A stretch of DNA of 64,000 nucleotides from contig NZ_JAHWXN010000001.1 in NCBI RefSeq assembly GCF_023091245.1, positions 1-64,000 of the forward strand, written 5' to 3'. Under the pieces are notes generated by a model. That model worked only from the letters and a program-made list of their open reading frames with translations. It was not told the DNA's origin and ran no database searches. The stretch comes from Microbacterium croceum (GTDB lineage Bacteria; Actinomycetota; Actinomycetes; Actinomycetales; Microbacteriaceae). Made by a program: the position numbers and the translations under genes. Positions 44,788-53,397 of this stretch are shown piece after piece. How positions within the stretch are numbered: position 1 is the stretch's first letter; each line of letters opens with the position of its first letter.

Positions 44788-45123
44788 ATGACTGAGAACA
44801 CCGACACCACACCGCACCCCCAGGACCCCGCGGAGGGGGCATCCGACGTCGACGGCACCGAGGAGCACGACCCGCAGGGCGGCAGCCAGGGCGGAGCCAT
44901 CCAGGGGGACAGCTCGCACGGCGACTCCCCGCACGGCGCGATCCAGGGCGACGCCAGCCACGGCCACTCCCCCGACGGCGCCATCCAAGGCGACGCCAGC
45001 CGCGATGACGACACCCCGGCTCCGCTCGGGGGCGACGAGACGACCGAGCAGCAGCTGCACGCCGACAACCCCGCCGAGGAGGAGACCCTCAAGCTACTCG
45101 ACCCCGATAACCCGCCGGCCTGA
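44788..45123 (+). CDS. Small acidic protein with 14-residue repeats
   Basis: A 111-residue, strongly acidic, Gly/His/Asp-rich protein with no membrane segment. Three 14-residue repeats occupy 36-77 (GAIQGDSSHGDSPH, GAIQGDASHGHSPD, GAIQGDASRDDDTP), preceded by a degenerate start at 28-35. The C-terminus ends LKLLDPDNPPA. Likely disordered; the His/Asp-rich repeats could bind metal. I do not recognise the family. The same DNA has open frames on the other strand, but codon usage and a clean ATG favour this one. Confidence 0.6.
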   Translation: MTENTDTTPHPQDPAEGASDVDGTEEHDPQGGSQGGAIQGDSSHGDSPHGAIQGDASHGHSPDGAIQGDASRDDDTPAPLGGDETTEQQLHADNPAEEETLKLLDPDNPPA

Positions 45124-45124
45124 G

Positions 45125-45211
45125 CCCCTGCGCCGGCCTGCCGCCCTGCGCCGGCCTGCCTCCTGAACCGGCCTTCCGCCCTGAACCGGCCTTCCGCCCT
45201 GAACCGGCCTT
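45125..45211. repeat. Tandem array of about five 16-18 bp units
   Basis: Unit CCGCCCTGAACCGGCCTT, perfect at 45176-45193 and 45194-45211 and diverged in the three upstream copies (CTGCGCCGGCCTG form). It starts right after the stop of the acidic repeat protein. Confidence 0.85.
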
Positions 45212-45230
45212 CAGTTTTTCGGAGGACGTG

Positions 45231-45271
45231 AAGAATCGCGGAGGAATCCTCCCGATTCGTCCGCGATTCTT
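45231..45271. terminator. Inverted repeat between convergent genes
   Basis: Arms AAGAATCGCGGA (45231-45242) and TCCGCGATTCTT (45260-45271), with a smaller GAATC/GATTC pair inside. A T-run (45213-45218) lies just to the left, on the side reached by minus-strand transcription from rocD. Probably a two-way terminator. Confidence 0.6.
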
Positions 45272-45329
45272 GATCAGGGCCGCAAAAGTTCAGCCTGCGG
45301 ATGCCGGATGCCGGGCCGGATGCCGCGGG

Positions 45330-46574
45330 CTACGCCCCGAGCACCACCCGCAGCTGCTCCACGGCCCAGTCGAGCTCGGTCGCGCGGATCACGAGCGGCG
45401 GTGCGATGCGGATGGTCTGCCCGTGCGTGTCCTTCACCAGCACACCACGATCGAGCAGCTTCTCGGCGATCTCGCGCCCCGTCCCCTTGGCGGGGTCGAT
45501 GTCGACACCCGCCCAGAGTCCGGCGATGCGCACGGCCGTGACGCCGTGTCCGATGAGCGGCTGCAGACCCTGGTCGAGGTGGGCGCCGAGGGCCCGGGCG
45601 CGCTCCTGGAACTCGCCCGACTCCAGCATCTCCACGACGCGCAGTCCGACGGCCGCGGCGAGCGGGTTGCCGCCGAAGGTCGATCCGTGCTCGCCGGGGC
45701 GGATGACCCCGAGCACGTCCTCGTCGCCGACGACCGCAGACACCGGGAGGATGCCGCCGCCGAGGGCCTTGCCGAGCAGGTACAGGTCGGGCACCACGCC
45801 CTCGCGGTCGCACGCGAAGGTCTCGCCGACGCGGCCGAGTCCCGACTGGATCTCGTCGGCGATGAAGAGCACGTTCTTCTCGTCGCAGATCTCGCGGATG
45901 CGGCGCAGGTACCCCTCCGGCGGGATCACGACCCCGGCCTCGCCCTGGATCGGCTCGACCAGCACCGCGGCCGTGTCGTCGGTGATGGCGGCGGCGATGG
46001 CATCCGCGTCACCGTAAGGCACGACATCGAAGCCGGGGGTGTAGGGACCGAAGTCATCTCGCGCCTGATCGTCGTCGCTGAAGCTGACGATCGTGGTCGT
46101 GCGACCGTGGAAGTTCCCGGCGGCCACGATGATGCGCGCCCTGCCCTCGAGGATGCCCTTGACCCGGTAGCCCCAGGCGCGCGCGACCTTGATGCCGGTC
46201 TCGACAGCCTCGGCCCCCGTGTTCATGGGCAGCACCAGATCCTTGCCGCAGAGCTGCGCGAGCGCCGCGGCGAACGGTTCGAGCCGATCGCTCTGGAACG
46301 CACGGCTGACGAGAGTCACCCGGCCGAGCTGCTCGGTGAGCGCAGCGACGAGGGCCGGATGACGGTGCCCGAAGTTGACCGCGGAGTACGCGGCGAGCAG
46401 GTCGAGGTAGCGCTTGCCCTCGACATCCGTCACCCAGGCGCCCTCACCGCGGGCGATGTTGACGGGCAGCGGGTGGTAGTTGTGCGCGACGTGCGTCACG
46501 GCCGACCCGCGCTCGGTCGCTGAGCCTGGGATCCTGAGCTTGTCGAAGGGCGAAGCGCCCCCCACGCCGCTCAC
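45330..46574 (-). CDS. rocD: Ornithine--oxo-acid (ornithine delta-) aminotransferase
   Basis: A 414-residue class III PLP aminotransferase converting ornithine to glutamate-5-semialdehyde/P5C. From about 30 the chain matches RocD (HNYHPLPVNIARGEG, YSAVNFGHRHP); IADEIQSGLGR and the PLP-lysine segment LLGKALGGG follow. GTG 46574 overlaps the stop of the upstream hydrolase gene (GTGA). The first 25 residues come partly from a dispersed repeat (46519-46552), replacing the usual short leader. A later GTG just before VTHVAHNYH is an alternative start. Confidence 0.92.
   Translation of the reverse strand: MSGVGGASPFDKLRIPGSATERGSAVTHVAHNYHPLPVNIARGEGAWVTDVEGKRYLDLLAAYSAVNFGHRHPALVAALTEQLGRVTLVSRAFQSDRLEPFAAALAQLCGKDLVLPMNTGAEAVETGIKVARAWGYRVKGILEGRARIIVAAGNFHGRTTTIVSFSDDDQARDDFGPYTPGFDVVPYGDADAIAAAITDDTAAVLVEPIQGEAGVVIPPEGYLRRIREICDEKNVLFIADEIQSGLGRVGETFACDREGVVPDLYLLGKALGGGILPVSAVVGDEDVLGVIRPGEHGSTFGGNPLAAAVGLRVVEMLESGEFQERARALGAHLDQGLQPLIGHGVTAVRIAGLWAGVDIDPAKGTGREIAEKLLDRGVLVKDTHGQTIRIAPPLVIRATELDWAVEQLRVVLGA
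46519..46552. repeat. Dispersed REP-like repeat at the rocD 5' end
   Basis: Contains CCTGAGCTTGTCGAAGGGCG, a variant of the pgm repeat (21768-21792). In frame; encodes part of the atypical RocD N-terminus (ASPFDKLRIPG). Confidence 0.65.
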
Positions 46575-47467
46575 TCGGCACCCCGCAGTTCGAGCGTGCA
46601 GCACTTGATGCCGCCGCCGCCGAGCAGCAGCTCGGAGAGGTCGACCATGATCGGGTTGTAGCCGCGCTCGCGCAGCTGCGCCTCGAAGCCCTTGGCGCGG
46701 GGCGAGATCACCACGTTGTAGCCGTCGCTCGCGGAGTTCAGCCCGAACACCGAGCCGTCTTCATCCGACACCAGGATCGCGTCGGGGAAGCGCTCCTCGA
46801 GGATCGCGCGGCTCGCGTCGTCGAAAGCACCGGGGAGGTAGGCGATGTTCGCGCGCTCCGGGCCGCCGTTGTCTGTGCCCTGCACCGGGTCGAGCACGGC
46901 GATCGCGGTGTCGAGGTGGTAGAAGCGCGGATCGATGAGGTTCAGCGACACGACCTCGCGGCCGAAGACCTCGCCCACCTCGCGGTGGCTGTCGCCGGTC
47001 GAGCGGAACCCGGTGCCCGCGAGGATCACATCGCCGACGAGCAGGAAGTCGCCCTCGCCCTCGTTGACCTCCTCCGGGACGACGGTGTCGTAGCCGGCCG
47101 CGCGGAACCAGTCGGCGAACGCGGGGGCCTCACCGGCACGCTCGACGAAGCGGAACTTCGGCACGTAGGCGCGGCCTTCGATCAGGAACCCGCCGTTGGC
47201 CGTGTAGACCATGTCGGGGTAGCCGGCGAGGGGCTCGATCAGCTCGACCTCGTGACCGAGCTCGAGGTACAGGTCGTGGAGCTTCTGCCACTGCGCGACC
47301 GCTTTGGCCGTGTCGGTCGGCTTCGTCGGCTCCATCCACGGGTTGATCGTGTAGCTGACGGTGAAGTGCTCGGGGCGGCACATCAGGTAGCGGCGGCGGT
47401 GCGCGGTGCGCGTGGGTGCTGACGCGACCGCGGTCTCAGGCGTCGACATCGTACTTTCGAAGGACAT
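46571..47467 (-). CDS. Amidinotransferase-family hydrolase (dimethylargininase or arginine dihydrolase type)
   Basis: A 298-residue guanidine-group-modifying enzyme. The acidic segment NEGEGDF (135-141), His184 in RFYHLDTA and Cys289 in GGGGIKCCTLEL make up the catalytic set. MVYTANGG places an Asn at 91. The gene is coupled to rocD, which needs ornithine. That favours an arginine dihydrolase-like activity giving ornithine over a dimethylargininase giving citrulline, but sequence alone cannot decide. ATG 47467 has GAGGAG upstream; ATG 47449 is a second possibility. Confidence 0.82.
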   Translation of the reverse strand: MSFESTMSTPETAVASAPTRTAHRRRYLMCRPEHFTVSYTINPWMEPTKPTDTAKAVAQWQKLHDLYLELGHEVELIEPLAGYPDMVYTANGGFLIEGRAYVPKFRFVERAGEAPAFADWFRAAGYDTVVPEEVNEGEGDFLLVGDVILAGTGFRSTGDSHREVGEVFGREVVSLNLIDPRFYHLDTAIAVLDPVQGTDNGGPERANIAYLPGAFDDASRAILEERFPDAILVSDEDGSVFGLNSASDGYNVVISPRAKGFEAQLRERGYNPIMVDLSELLLGGGGIKCCTLELRGAE

Positions 47468-47625
47468 GGATGCTCCTCAAGGAACGGATGCGGCGGACGC
47501 TGTCCAGGGGCCCGACGGTCCTTCGACCCGCCGCTCGTTCAGAGCCGGCGCCGGGGAAGATGCGACTCGGGCACGCCACGCTCCATTGTGCCATCCGAGG
47601 GCTCTGCGACGCCAGGGTGCCGCGG

Positions 47626-48624
47626 CTACGCGGCGCGGACGACGACCTTGCCGACCGTGTGACCGGCCTCGATGTGCGCGAGGGCGGCGGATGCCTCGGC
47701 GAACGGATACTCACGCTCGATGACCGGCACGATGCGCCCCTCGGCGGTCAGCTCGAGCAGCGTGCGCAGCACCTCGGGCCGGGTCGTCGCGGCAAGGGGA
47801 CGGATGCGGCGGCGCGACCCGATAGACAGCAACGCGGCCTTCAGCATCCGCGGCACCGGCCCGAGCACGTGTCCGCCGTCGCCCGTCGCCAGCACGACGG
47901 TGCCGCCTGGCGCCGTCAGCCGCTGCAGTTCGCGCAGCGGCATCCCTCCGGCGATGTCGATGACCGCGTCGAAGTGCGCGGTGGGCAGCTCCGACAGCGG
48001 ATGCGTGCGGTGGTCGAGCGTGCGCACGGCGCCGAGCCGTTCGATGAGCGGGGCGTTGCGCGCGCCGCACGTGGCCCACACCTCGGCCCCTCGGAGCGCC
48101 GCCAGCTGTACCGCGAACGTGCCGACACCACCGGATGCCCCGATGATCAGCACGCGGGGCGCCGTCGCGTCGGTCAGCCCGACGCCGGCCAGGTCGAGCG
48201 CCTGCCACGCGGTGCCCCCGGCGATCGGGAGGCAGGCGGCGGGCTCGGGGGCGACGTCGGTCGGCCGCGGCACGAGTCGGGATGCGGCGACCGTGGCGTA
48301 GGGCGCGAGTCCTCCGCCACCGGAGAGCTCGCCGATGACCTCTTCGCCGACCTCGGCGCCGACCACATCCGGCCCGACCGCGATGACCGTGCCGGCGACA
48401 TCCATCCCGCGCACCGGGAACTTCGGCCTCGTGAGCCCGAAGATCGGACGCACCAGCAGCGGATCGCCGAGCATCAGGCGCACATCACCCGCGTTCAGGG
48501 CGGTCGCGCGCACCTTCAGCAGCACCTCGCCGCGACGCGGGACGGGGACGGGTATCTGGGCGAGCGTCGTGCCGGTGGAAGGCCCGTAGGCTTCGCCGCG
48601 CCACGCGGACATCATCTCGGTCAT
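47626..48624 (-). CDS. Zinc-independent alcohol dehydrogenase/quinone oxidoreductase family (MDR)
   Basis: A 332-residue medium-chain reductase. The N-terminal catalytic domain (ATALNAGDVRLMLGDP, GMDVAGTVIAVG) has no zinc-ligand cysteines, as in quinone oxidoreductases. The NADP loop is IIGASGGVGTFAVQLA (about 159-174). It lies 18 bp after the XRE gene and is probably the last gene of that operon. Confidence 0.87.
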   Translation of the reverse strand: MTEMMSAWRGEAYGPSTGTTLAQIPVPVPRRGEVLLKVRATALNAGDVRLMLGDPLLVRPIFGLTRPKFPVRGMDVAGTVIAVGPDVVGAEVGEEVIGELSGGGGLAPYATVAASRLVPRPTDVAPEPAACLPIAGGTAWQALDLAGVGLTDATAPRVLIIGASGGVGTFAVQLAALRGAEVWATCGARNAPLIERLGAVRTLDHRTHPLSELPTAHFDAVIDIAGGMPLRELQRLTAPGGTVVLATGDGGHVLGPVPRMLKAALLSIGSRRRIRPLAATTRPEVLRTLLELTAEGRIVPVIEREYPFAEASAALAHIEAGHTVGKVVVRAA

Positions 48625-48642
48625 GTCAGTGCTCTCGCTCTC

Positions 48643-48858
48643 TCACTGCTCGGGGTACTGGAAGAGGTCGTCGAGTCCCACGCCGAAGGCGCGGGCGATC
48701 TGGAACGCGAGCTCGAGCGTCGGCGAGTACTTCTCCTGCTCGATCGCGATGAGGGTCTGCCTGGTCACCCCCACGGTGCGGGCGAGCTCGGCCTGCGTGA
48801 GGCCGACAGCCTCCCGATGATGGCGGATGCTGTTGGAGACGAGCGTGGGCTTGACCAT
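48643..48858 (-). CDS. Small XRE-type HTH regulator
   Basis: A 71-residue protein, all helix-turn-helix: RHHREAVGLTQAELARTVGVTRQTLIAIEQEKYSPTLELAFQIARAF. Same type as YozG/HTH_3 regulators that accompany small membrane proteins. ATG 48858 overlaps the upstream stop (TGATG). Two near-palindromic sites around the operon promoter (49302-49370) are its likely targets. Confidence 0.88.
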   Translation of the reverse strand: MVKPTLVSNSIRHHREAVGLTQAELARTVGVTRQTLIAIEQEKYSPTLELAFQIARAFGVGLDDLFQYPEQ

Positions 48859-49292
48859 CACACCAGGCCCCGGCGGTAGGCGATGACGCGGGCGATGCTG
48901 CCGACGAGGGCGGCGACGGCGAATCCGGCGTACATGGTGTTCGCGATCCAGAACACGTCGGCGCCCACCGCGCACAGCACGATCACTCCGAGCCCCGCGA
49001 TCACCAGGAAGGCCTGTTCGACACGCCCGCCCAGACGACTGATGTCGCGGTCGCGGATGTCGGAGCGGCCCGCGTCTTCGGGGTCTTTCACCCGCGCGAT
49101 GATGCCCCAGACGATGCTCAGCACGATGGTCGCGACGATGCTCGCGCCGATGACCCACAGCATGAGGGGGAACCAGTCGACCTCGGTCAGCGGTCCTCCC
49201 CCGGCCAGCTGGAAGACCAGCCCGATATAGACGGCCAGCGAGATCGGGGTCAGGATGACTCCCGCCCAGGCGTTGCGCTCCTCGTAGACCAT
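48858..49292 (-). CDS. Four-helix membrane protein partnered with the XRE regulator
   Basis: A 144-residue protein with hydrophobic segments at about 10-30, 43-68, 92-112 and 115-135 and a charged loop (RVKDPEDAGRSDIRDRDISR) between the second and third. ATG 49292 has GGAGGT upstream; the ATG 49328 reading would cross the operator. Small membrane proteins coupled to XRE regulators are common; their role is unknown. Confidence 0.8.
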   Translation of the reverse strand: MVYEERNAWAGVILTPISLAVYIGLVFQLAGGGPLTEVDWFPLMLWVIGASIVATIVLSIVWGIIARVKDPEDAGRSDIRDRDISRLGGRVEQAFLVIAGLGVIVLCAVGADVFWIANTMYAGFAVAALVGSIARVIAYRRGLV

Positions 49293-49301
49293 GACGACCT
49301 C

Positions 49302-49370
49302 CGTGTAAAGAATTATTGACACGCTCACTGTACGTCGCCACCGCGACGCGTGTCAAGAATTCTTTACACG
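49302..49370 (-). promoter_or_regulatory. Promoter with two XRE-type operators
   Basis: On the minus strand, -35 TTGACA (49351-49356), 18-bp spacer, -10 TACAGT (49327-49332). Two 22-bp sites, 49302-49323 and 49349-49370, are inverted relative to each other with one mismatch. Each is itself near-palindromic (GTGT-A-AAGAATTCTT-G-ACAC). One covers the -35, the other lies between the -10 and the ribosome-binding site. Confidence 0.8.
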
Positions 49371-49386
49371 CGTCGCGACCTTCCTC

Positions 49387-49446
49387 GTGAGGGGTCAAGA
49401 CACGCCGCACGCCCACCACGAGACACGGCGTGTTCTGACCCCTCAC
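49387..49446. repeat. 60-bp palindromic repeat, copy 2 of 3
   Basis: Left arm GTGAGGGGTCAAGACACGCC from 49387, right arm CGGCGTGTTCTGACCCCTCA to 49446, 18-bp centre containing CCACGAGACA. Closely related to 1476-1535 and nearly identical to copy 3. Confidence 0.9.
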
Positions 49447-49535
49447 CTCGCAGCACCCCGCCACCCCGCCAGCTCGCCAGCACGCCACCTCGCCAGCACC
49501 TCACGCCGCCTCCTCGCGTTCGACCTCGCCTTCCA

Positions 49536-49595
49536 ACGAGGGGTCAAGACACGCCGCTCCCCCGCCACGAGACACGGCGTGTTCTGACCCCTCAC
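49536..49595. repeat. 60-bp palindromic repeat, copy 3 of 3
   Basis: Same arms as copy 2, with the same CCACGAGACA centre, 149 bp to the right. A GCC-rich, CGCCAGC-repeating stretch separates the two. Together with the XRE promoter they fill the 347-bp gap between the membrane-protein gene and putA. Confidence 0.9.
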
Positions 49596-49639
49596 CTCGG
49601 GCGCGGGCTCGGGCGCGGGCGCGGATGCGAGCGTCGACG

Positions 49640-52600
49640 TCAGATCACGTCGCTGAAGGTGCGGTCGGGGTTGCCGTAGCGGTGGGCGGTGATGCTGATG
49701 GACTGCTCGTGCACGAACGGCAGCAGCTCGATGCGTCCGGCCGCCGTCACCTCGCCGTCGTACACCGCGAGGTCGGGGTCGCCCTGGACCGCGGCGGCCA
49801 GCAGGCCGTGCAGTTCCGCCACAGCATCGCGCGGGCCTACCAGACGCACCCGATTCACCCACGGCGCCGGAGCCGCGCCCGGCTCGACGGGTTCTTCGCG
49901 GCGCAGCATCCGCTGCATCCACTCCTCGTCGCTCTCCAGGTGCACGGCGGCGTCGAGGTCGCCGAGCGCGTGGCGCACCCCGGCAGGGAGCCCGACCGGC
50001 GTCGACAGCGTGAAGCCCGCCCCCGCGCGCACCGCGGCGATGACCGCGCGCAGCAGGTCCTGCAGCGGGGCGTCGGCGGCGGCGCGGATCTCGACGGGCA
50101 CCGGTCGATACCGGAACAGGTTCCGTTCGATCCCGAGCTGCGAGACGTCGCGCACCTGGCCGAACTCGCGGCCCCAGGCGAGGGCATCCGACAGGGCGGC
50201 GCGGCGCAGCCACTCGAACGACTCGTACTCCAGAGACGGCTGAGCCGACTCGATGAGCGCCGTGATGCGCGAGTCCAGGCCGCGCAGATGCAGCGTGCTG
50301 GATGCCGCGGCGCCGGGGTGCGAACGCCAGGTGCCCAGTCCGATGAGGTAGTTCGGTCCCCCGGCCTTCGCGCCCGGACCCACTGCGGAGCGCTTCCAGC
50401 CGCCGAACGGCTGCCGCTGCACGATCGCGCCGGTGATGCCGCGGTTCACGTAGAGGTTTCCGGCCTGCACCCGGTCGAGCCAGAACGCCAGATCGTCGGG
50501 GTTCTGCGTGTGCAGCCCCGCGGTCAGCCCGTAGGCGACCGCGTTCTGCAGCTCGACGGCCCGCGCGAGGGTCGGCGCGTGCATGACCCCCAGCACCGGA
50601 CCGAAGAACTCCTCGGTGTGGAAGCGCGATCCCGCCTGCACGCCGACGCGGACGCCGGGGCGCCACAGCCGCCCGCTCTCGTCGTCGGCCGCGACGGCCG
50701 GCTCGATGAGCCACTGCTCGTCACCCTCCAGCTCGGTCAGCGCCCAGGCCAGCTTGCCGTGCGGCTTCTCGATCACCGGGCCCACCTCGGCCAGAGGGTC
50801 GCTCGGCCATCCGACGTGCAGCGAGCGCACGGCATCCGCGAGCTGCCGCGCGAAGCGCTGCGACCGGCCGACCGGACCGACGAGGATCGCGAGCGACGCC
50901 GCCGAGCACTTCTGGCCTGCGTGCCCGAACGCACTCTTCACGAGATCCGCGACCGCCAGATCGAGATCGGCCGACGGTGTGATGATGATCGCGTTCTTGC
51001 CGCTGGTCTCGGCCAGCAGCGGCAGATCGGGGCGCCACGAGCGGAACAGCGCCGCGGTGTCCCAGGAGCCGGTGAGGATCACGCGGTCGACGGCCTCGTG
51101 CGTGATGAGCGCCTGACCGAGCTCGCCCTCCTCGATGTCGACGAGCGCCAGCACGTCGCGCGGCACCCCCGCCTGCCACAGCGCCTCGGCGACGACGGCA
51201 GCGCATCGGCGAGCCTGTGGTGCGGGCTTGAACACGACGCCGGAGCCGGCGGCGAGGGCCGCCAGCACTCCCCCCGCCGGGATCGCGACGGGGAAGTTCC
51301 ACGGCGGGGCGACCACGGTCACCGCGGCCGGAACGAAGGCCGCACCCGAGATCGCGTCGAGCTCCCGGGCCTTCGCGGCGTAGTAGCGGGCGAAGTCGAC
51401 GGCCTCGCTGACCTCGACATCCGCCTCGGCGAAGACCTTGCCGGTCTCGGATGCCGCGACCTCGATCAGCTCGCCTCGGTGCGACTCGAGCGCGGCCGCC
51501 GCACGCAGCAGCACCTCGGCACGCTCCGCCGCGGGGTGGGATCCCCAGCTCGGTGCCGCATCGCGCACCTGGCGAACCCGTTCATCCAACGTCTCGGCGT
51601 CGTCGATACGTGAGGTCGCGAGCGTGTCGACCCCGGCCGTGGAGTCCGCGATGCGTGCGCGCACGTCCTGCGCCCATTCACGGTTCGCGGCGAGCGAGGG
51701 GTCGGTGTCCGGCGCGTTCACGAAGCCGGGAGCGCCACCGGCATCCGCATCCAGTTCCCGTGCCGAGTAGACAGCCGTCTCGAGGAAGGGCTCCCCGTCT
51801 GACCCGCGCGAGATGCCGAGCACCGCCTTGGTGAGGTCCACCTCGGGTGCCGGGGCTGCCGGCACGGGGCGCACGGCCTCGTGCATCGGGGCCAGCCGGT
51901 TCTGGGTGCGCCGCGGCCCGCGCCAGAACGTCGGCTCGGTCGAGCGGTCGAGCGCGTCGAGAAAGCGGTCCCGTTCGCGCACGAACAACGACTCGTCGTC
52001 GTCCAGCCGGAGCGCCGCCGAGAGGAAATTGTCGGGCGAGGCACTCTCTTCGAGTCGCCGCACCAGATAGCTGATGGCCACGTCGAACTCCGCCGGGGCG
52101 ACCACCGGCACGTAGAGCAGCACGGCTCCGACCTCGCGCGAGACCGCCTGCACCTGCCCCTGCGCCATGCCGAGCAGCATCTCGAACTCGATCCGGTCGC
52201 GCACGCCGCGCTCCCCCGCGAGCAACCAGGCATAGGCGATGCCGAACAGGTTGTGTCCGGCGATGCCGAGCCGCACGGCAGCGGTGTTCTCGGGCTGCAG
52301 CGCCCAGTCGAGGCAGCGCAGGTAGTTCGCGTCCGTGTCGAGCTTGGTGTCGTAGGTCGCCGGCGTCCAGCCGTGGAGCTTCGCCTCGACCTGCTCCATC
52401 GCGAGGTTCGCCCCCTTGACCAGACGCACCTTGATGGGGGCGCCACCGTACTCGACGCGCTCCCGCGCCCACGCGGTCAGCTCCTGCAGCGCGGGCAGAG
52501 CATCGGGCAGGTAGGCCTGCAGCACGATGCCCGCCTCGAGACCCTGCAGTCGCGGATCCTCCAGCAGCCGGGTGAACACCGCGATCGTGAGGTCGAGGTC

Positions 52601-53323
52601 GCGGTACTCCTCCATGTCGAGGTTGATGAATGTGGGCCCGGCGCCGGCATCCCCCGCCGCTGTCAGATACAGCGGCAGCAGTCGCTCCACGACCTGATCG
52701 ACGACCTCGTCGAACGCCCACATCGAGATGTGGCTCATGATGGCCGAGACCTTGACCGAGACGTAGTCGACGTCGGGACGCCGGATCAACTCGTGGATGC
52801 CGTCGAGGCGGCGCTTGGCCTCAGCCTCGCCCAGCACGGCCTCGCCCAGCAGGTTGAGGTTCAGGCGGACGCGGGATTCCGCGCCGTCCGCCGGTTCACG
52901 CAGCTTCGCGAGGGCGGGGCCGAGCTTCGCCGGTCGCGCATCCACCACGAGATGGCCGACCATCTCGCGCAGCATCCTGCGGGCGATCGGCACCACGGGC
53001 GACGGCAGCAGGGGCGCGACGCCGCCGCCCAGACGCACGGCTCCGCGCAGGTACCAGGGCAGGAAGCCGGGAACATCCGGGGCGATCCGGTGCAACTGGG
53101 ATGCCGCAGCACCCAGGCTCTCCGGGCGCATCACGCCGTCGACGAAGCCGAGCGTGAACGGCAGCCCGCCGGCATCCTGAAGGACTCCGGCCAGACGCTC
53201 AGCGGCGGGGTCGACCTCGACGGCGCCCGCCTCGATCACCCAGCGGCGGGCGAGTTCGACAGCACGTTCGGCGAGGGGCGCGGATGCCGCGGCATCAGCG
53301 GAGGATGACGACGACTCGACCAT
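49640..53323 (-). CDS. putA: Bifunctional proline dehydrogenase / L-glutamate gamma-semialdehyde dehydrogenase
   Basis: A 1227-residue enzyme. The FAD proline dehydrogenase barrel spans about 30-450 (YVSVKVSAI, FINLDMEEYRD, KVRLVKGAN, AGHNLFGIAYA). The aldehyde dehydrogenase spans about 520-1010 (PPWNFPVAIPAGG, ETSGKNA, catalytic Cys in GHAGQKCSAAS, EEFFGPVLGVM), with a C-terminal tail of about 200 residues. It oxidises proline to P5C and on to glutamate, and also takes P5C made by RocD nearby. No N-terminal DNA-binding domain, so it is not a PutA repressor form. Confidence 0.96.
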   Translation of the reverse strand: MVESSSSSADAAASAPLAERAVELARRWVIEAGAVEVDPAAERLAGVLQDAGGLPFTLGFVDGVMRPESLGAAASQLHRIAPDVPGFLPWYLRGAVRLGGGVAPLLPSPVVPIARRMLREMVGHLVVDARPAKLGPALAKLREPADGAESRVRLNLNLLGEAVLGEAEAKRRLDGIHELIRRPDVDYVSVKVSAIMSHISMWAFDEVVDQVVERLLPLYLTAAGDAGAGPTFINLDMEEYRDLDLTIAVFTRLLEDPRLQGLEAGIVLQAYLPDALPALQELTAWARERVEYGGAPIKVRLVKGANLAMEQVEAKLHGWTPATYDTKLDTDANYLRCLDWALQPENTAAVRLGIAGHNLFGIAYAWLLAGERGVRDRIEFEMLLGMAQGQVQAVSREVGAVLLYVPVVAPAEFDVAISYLVRRLEESASPDNFLSAALRLDDDESLFVRERDRFLDALDRSTEPTFWRGPRRTQNRLAPMHEAVRPVPAAPAPEVDLTKAVLGISRGSDGEPFLETAVYSARELDADAGGAPGFVNAPDTDPSLAANREWAQDVRARIADSTAGVDTLATSRIDDAETLDERVRQVRDAAPSWGSHPAAERAEVLLRAAAALESHRGELIEVAASETGKVFAEADVEVSEAVDFARYYAAKARELDAISGAAFVPAAVTVVAPPWNFPVAIPAGGVLAALAAGSGVVFKPAPQARRCAAVVAEALWQAGVPRDVLALVDIEEGELGQALITHEAVDRVILTGSWDTAALFRSWRPDLPLLAETSGKNAIIITPSADLDLAVADLVKSAFGHAGQKCSAASLAILVGPVGRSQRFARQLADAVRSLHVGWPSDPLAEVGPVIEKPHGKLAWALTELEGDEQWLIEPAVAADDESGRLWRPGVRVGVQAGSRFHTEEFFGPVLGVMHAPTLARAVELQNAVAYGLTAGLHTQNPDDLAFWLDRVQAGNLYVNRGITGAIVQRQPFGGWKRSAVGPGAKAGGPNYLIGLGTWRSHPGAAASSTLHLRGLDSRITALIESAQPSLEYESFEWLRRAALSDALAWGREFGQVRDVSQLGIERNLFRYRPVPVEIRAAADAPLQDLLRAVIAAVRAGAGFTLSTPVGLPAGVRHALGDLDAAVHLESDEEWMQRMLRREEPVEPGAAPAPWVNRVRLVGPRDAVAELHGLLAAAVQGDPDLAVYDGEVTAAGRIELLPFVHEQSISITAHRYGNPDRTFSDVI

Positions 53324-53397
53324 GGCCCCAGCCTATGACTCCACCCCTCTCCTGCCCGGCGCCTCGCCTGGGGCGTCGCGGCGCGGGCACGCCGGGA

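Noticed and set aside
45231..45271. tRNA- or sRNA-like structure
   Set aside because: The inverted repeat has no cloverleaf or conserved RNA motif; a terminator between convergent genes explains it.
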